Positions 63,842 to 64,000 of a stretch of 64,000 bases of DNA are shown here, in pieces. Source of the DNA: Gigaspora rosea (Eukaryota > Glomeromycota > Glomeromycetes > Diversisporales > Gigasporaceae). A program made the position numbers and the translations under genes. The first letter of the stretch is position 1. Each line of letters opens with the position of its first letter. Below the pieces are notes generated by a model. It did not search any database. It was not told the DNA's origin and worked only from the letters and a program-made list of their open reading frames with translations. The stretch lies in NCBI GenBank assembly GCA_003550325.1, contig QKWP01000042.1, forward strand, positions 132,156 through 196,155, written 5' to 3'.

Positions 63842-64000
63842 CAGTCAGACCTCTCTAAGTGCACACTGTTAGGACTGGGCATGAGTGTGCATTTATAGAG
63901 GGTGTGCATTTATAGGAATATCTAAAAAAAATGTAGAGCCAATCAGAAGAAAGAACTAATGCACATAATTGATAATACTTGTGTTCGGGAATACCAAAAC
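63842..64000. mobile_element. Pogo/Tigger-like MITE (CAGTC ends), copy B, cut by window edge
   Basis: It begins after TA with CAGTCAGACCTCTCTAAGTG, the same end as the copy at 50232, followed by GTGTGCATTTATAGAGGGTG. The right end was not found and probably lies outside the window. Confidence 0.7.

Overview
The window reads as nuclear DNA of an AT-rich, repeat-rich fungus, most likely an arbuscular-mycorrhizal glomeromycete of the Rhizophagus type. The base composition is very AT-rich, the genes carry many short GT-AG introns, and the main coding content is a tandem family of ion-transport-domain proteins, which is typical of that group. I see no rRNA gene, functional tRNA gene, CRISPR array or bacterial-style operon. 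The species call is inference.

Layout. 1-2426: AT-rich simple sequence and foldback repeats. 2427-13700: an old Ty3/Gypsy-type LTR fossil on the minus strand, with a younger LTR fossil (4850-9990) inserted in it and a hAT-like non-autonomous element (12774-13343) in its gag end. 13701-17352: spacer, of which 15138 onward is duplicated at 23180 onward. 17353-54062: head-to-tail array on the plus strand of six copies or remnants of one channel gene. Three are intact by my exon reconstruction (17353-22181, 25676-30582, 44789-49584). One is full length but one base out of frame (33900-38605), one is a 3-prime remnant (22625-23166), and one is a decayed, truncated copy (52217-54062). 54063-64000: a transposon graveyard with a broken hAT transposase gene (58136-61003), several MITEs and two GC-rich retroposon-like elements.

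Gene family. Each intact gene encodes about 1345-1410 residues: a long cytosolic N-terminal half with WD40-like strands, then a six-segment channel module with a pore loop and an acidic C-terminal tail. S4 has almost no positive charges, so a TRP-like, non-voltage-gated cation channel is the best reading. Exon sums in all three intact copies are exact multiples of three and use the same splice phases, including microexons of 25 and 11 nt inside the pore module.

The array is also a natural comparison set: a transposon present beside one copy can be checked against the empty site beside another. This gives well-supported target-site duplications for several MITE families (TA, ATTT/AAAT, 8-bp hAT-like, 9-bp Mutator-like). 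The copies look like mosaics: the N-terminal half of the 25676 gene groups with the 33900 gene, while its channel half groups with the other two. That suggests gene conversion or unequal exchange.
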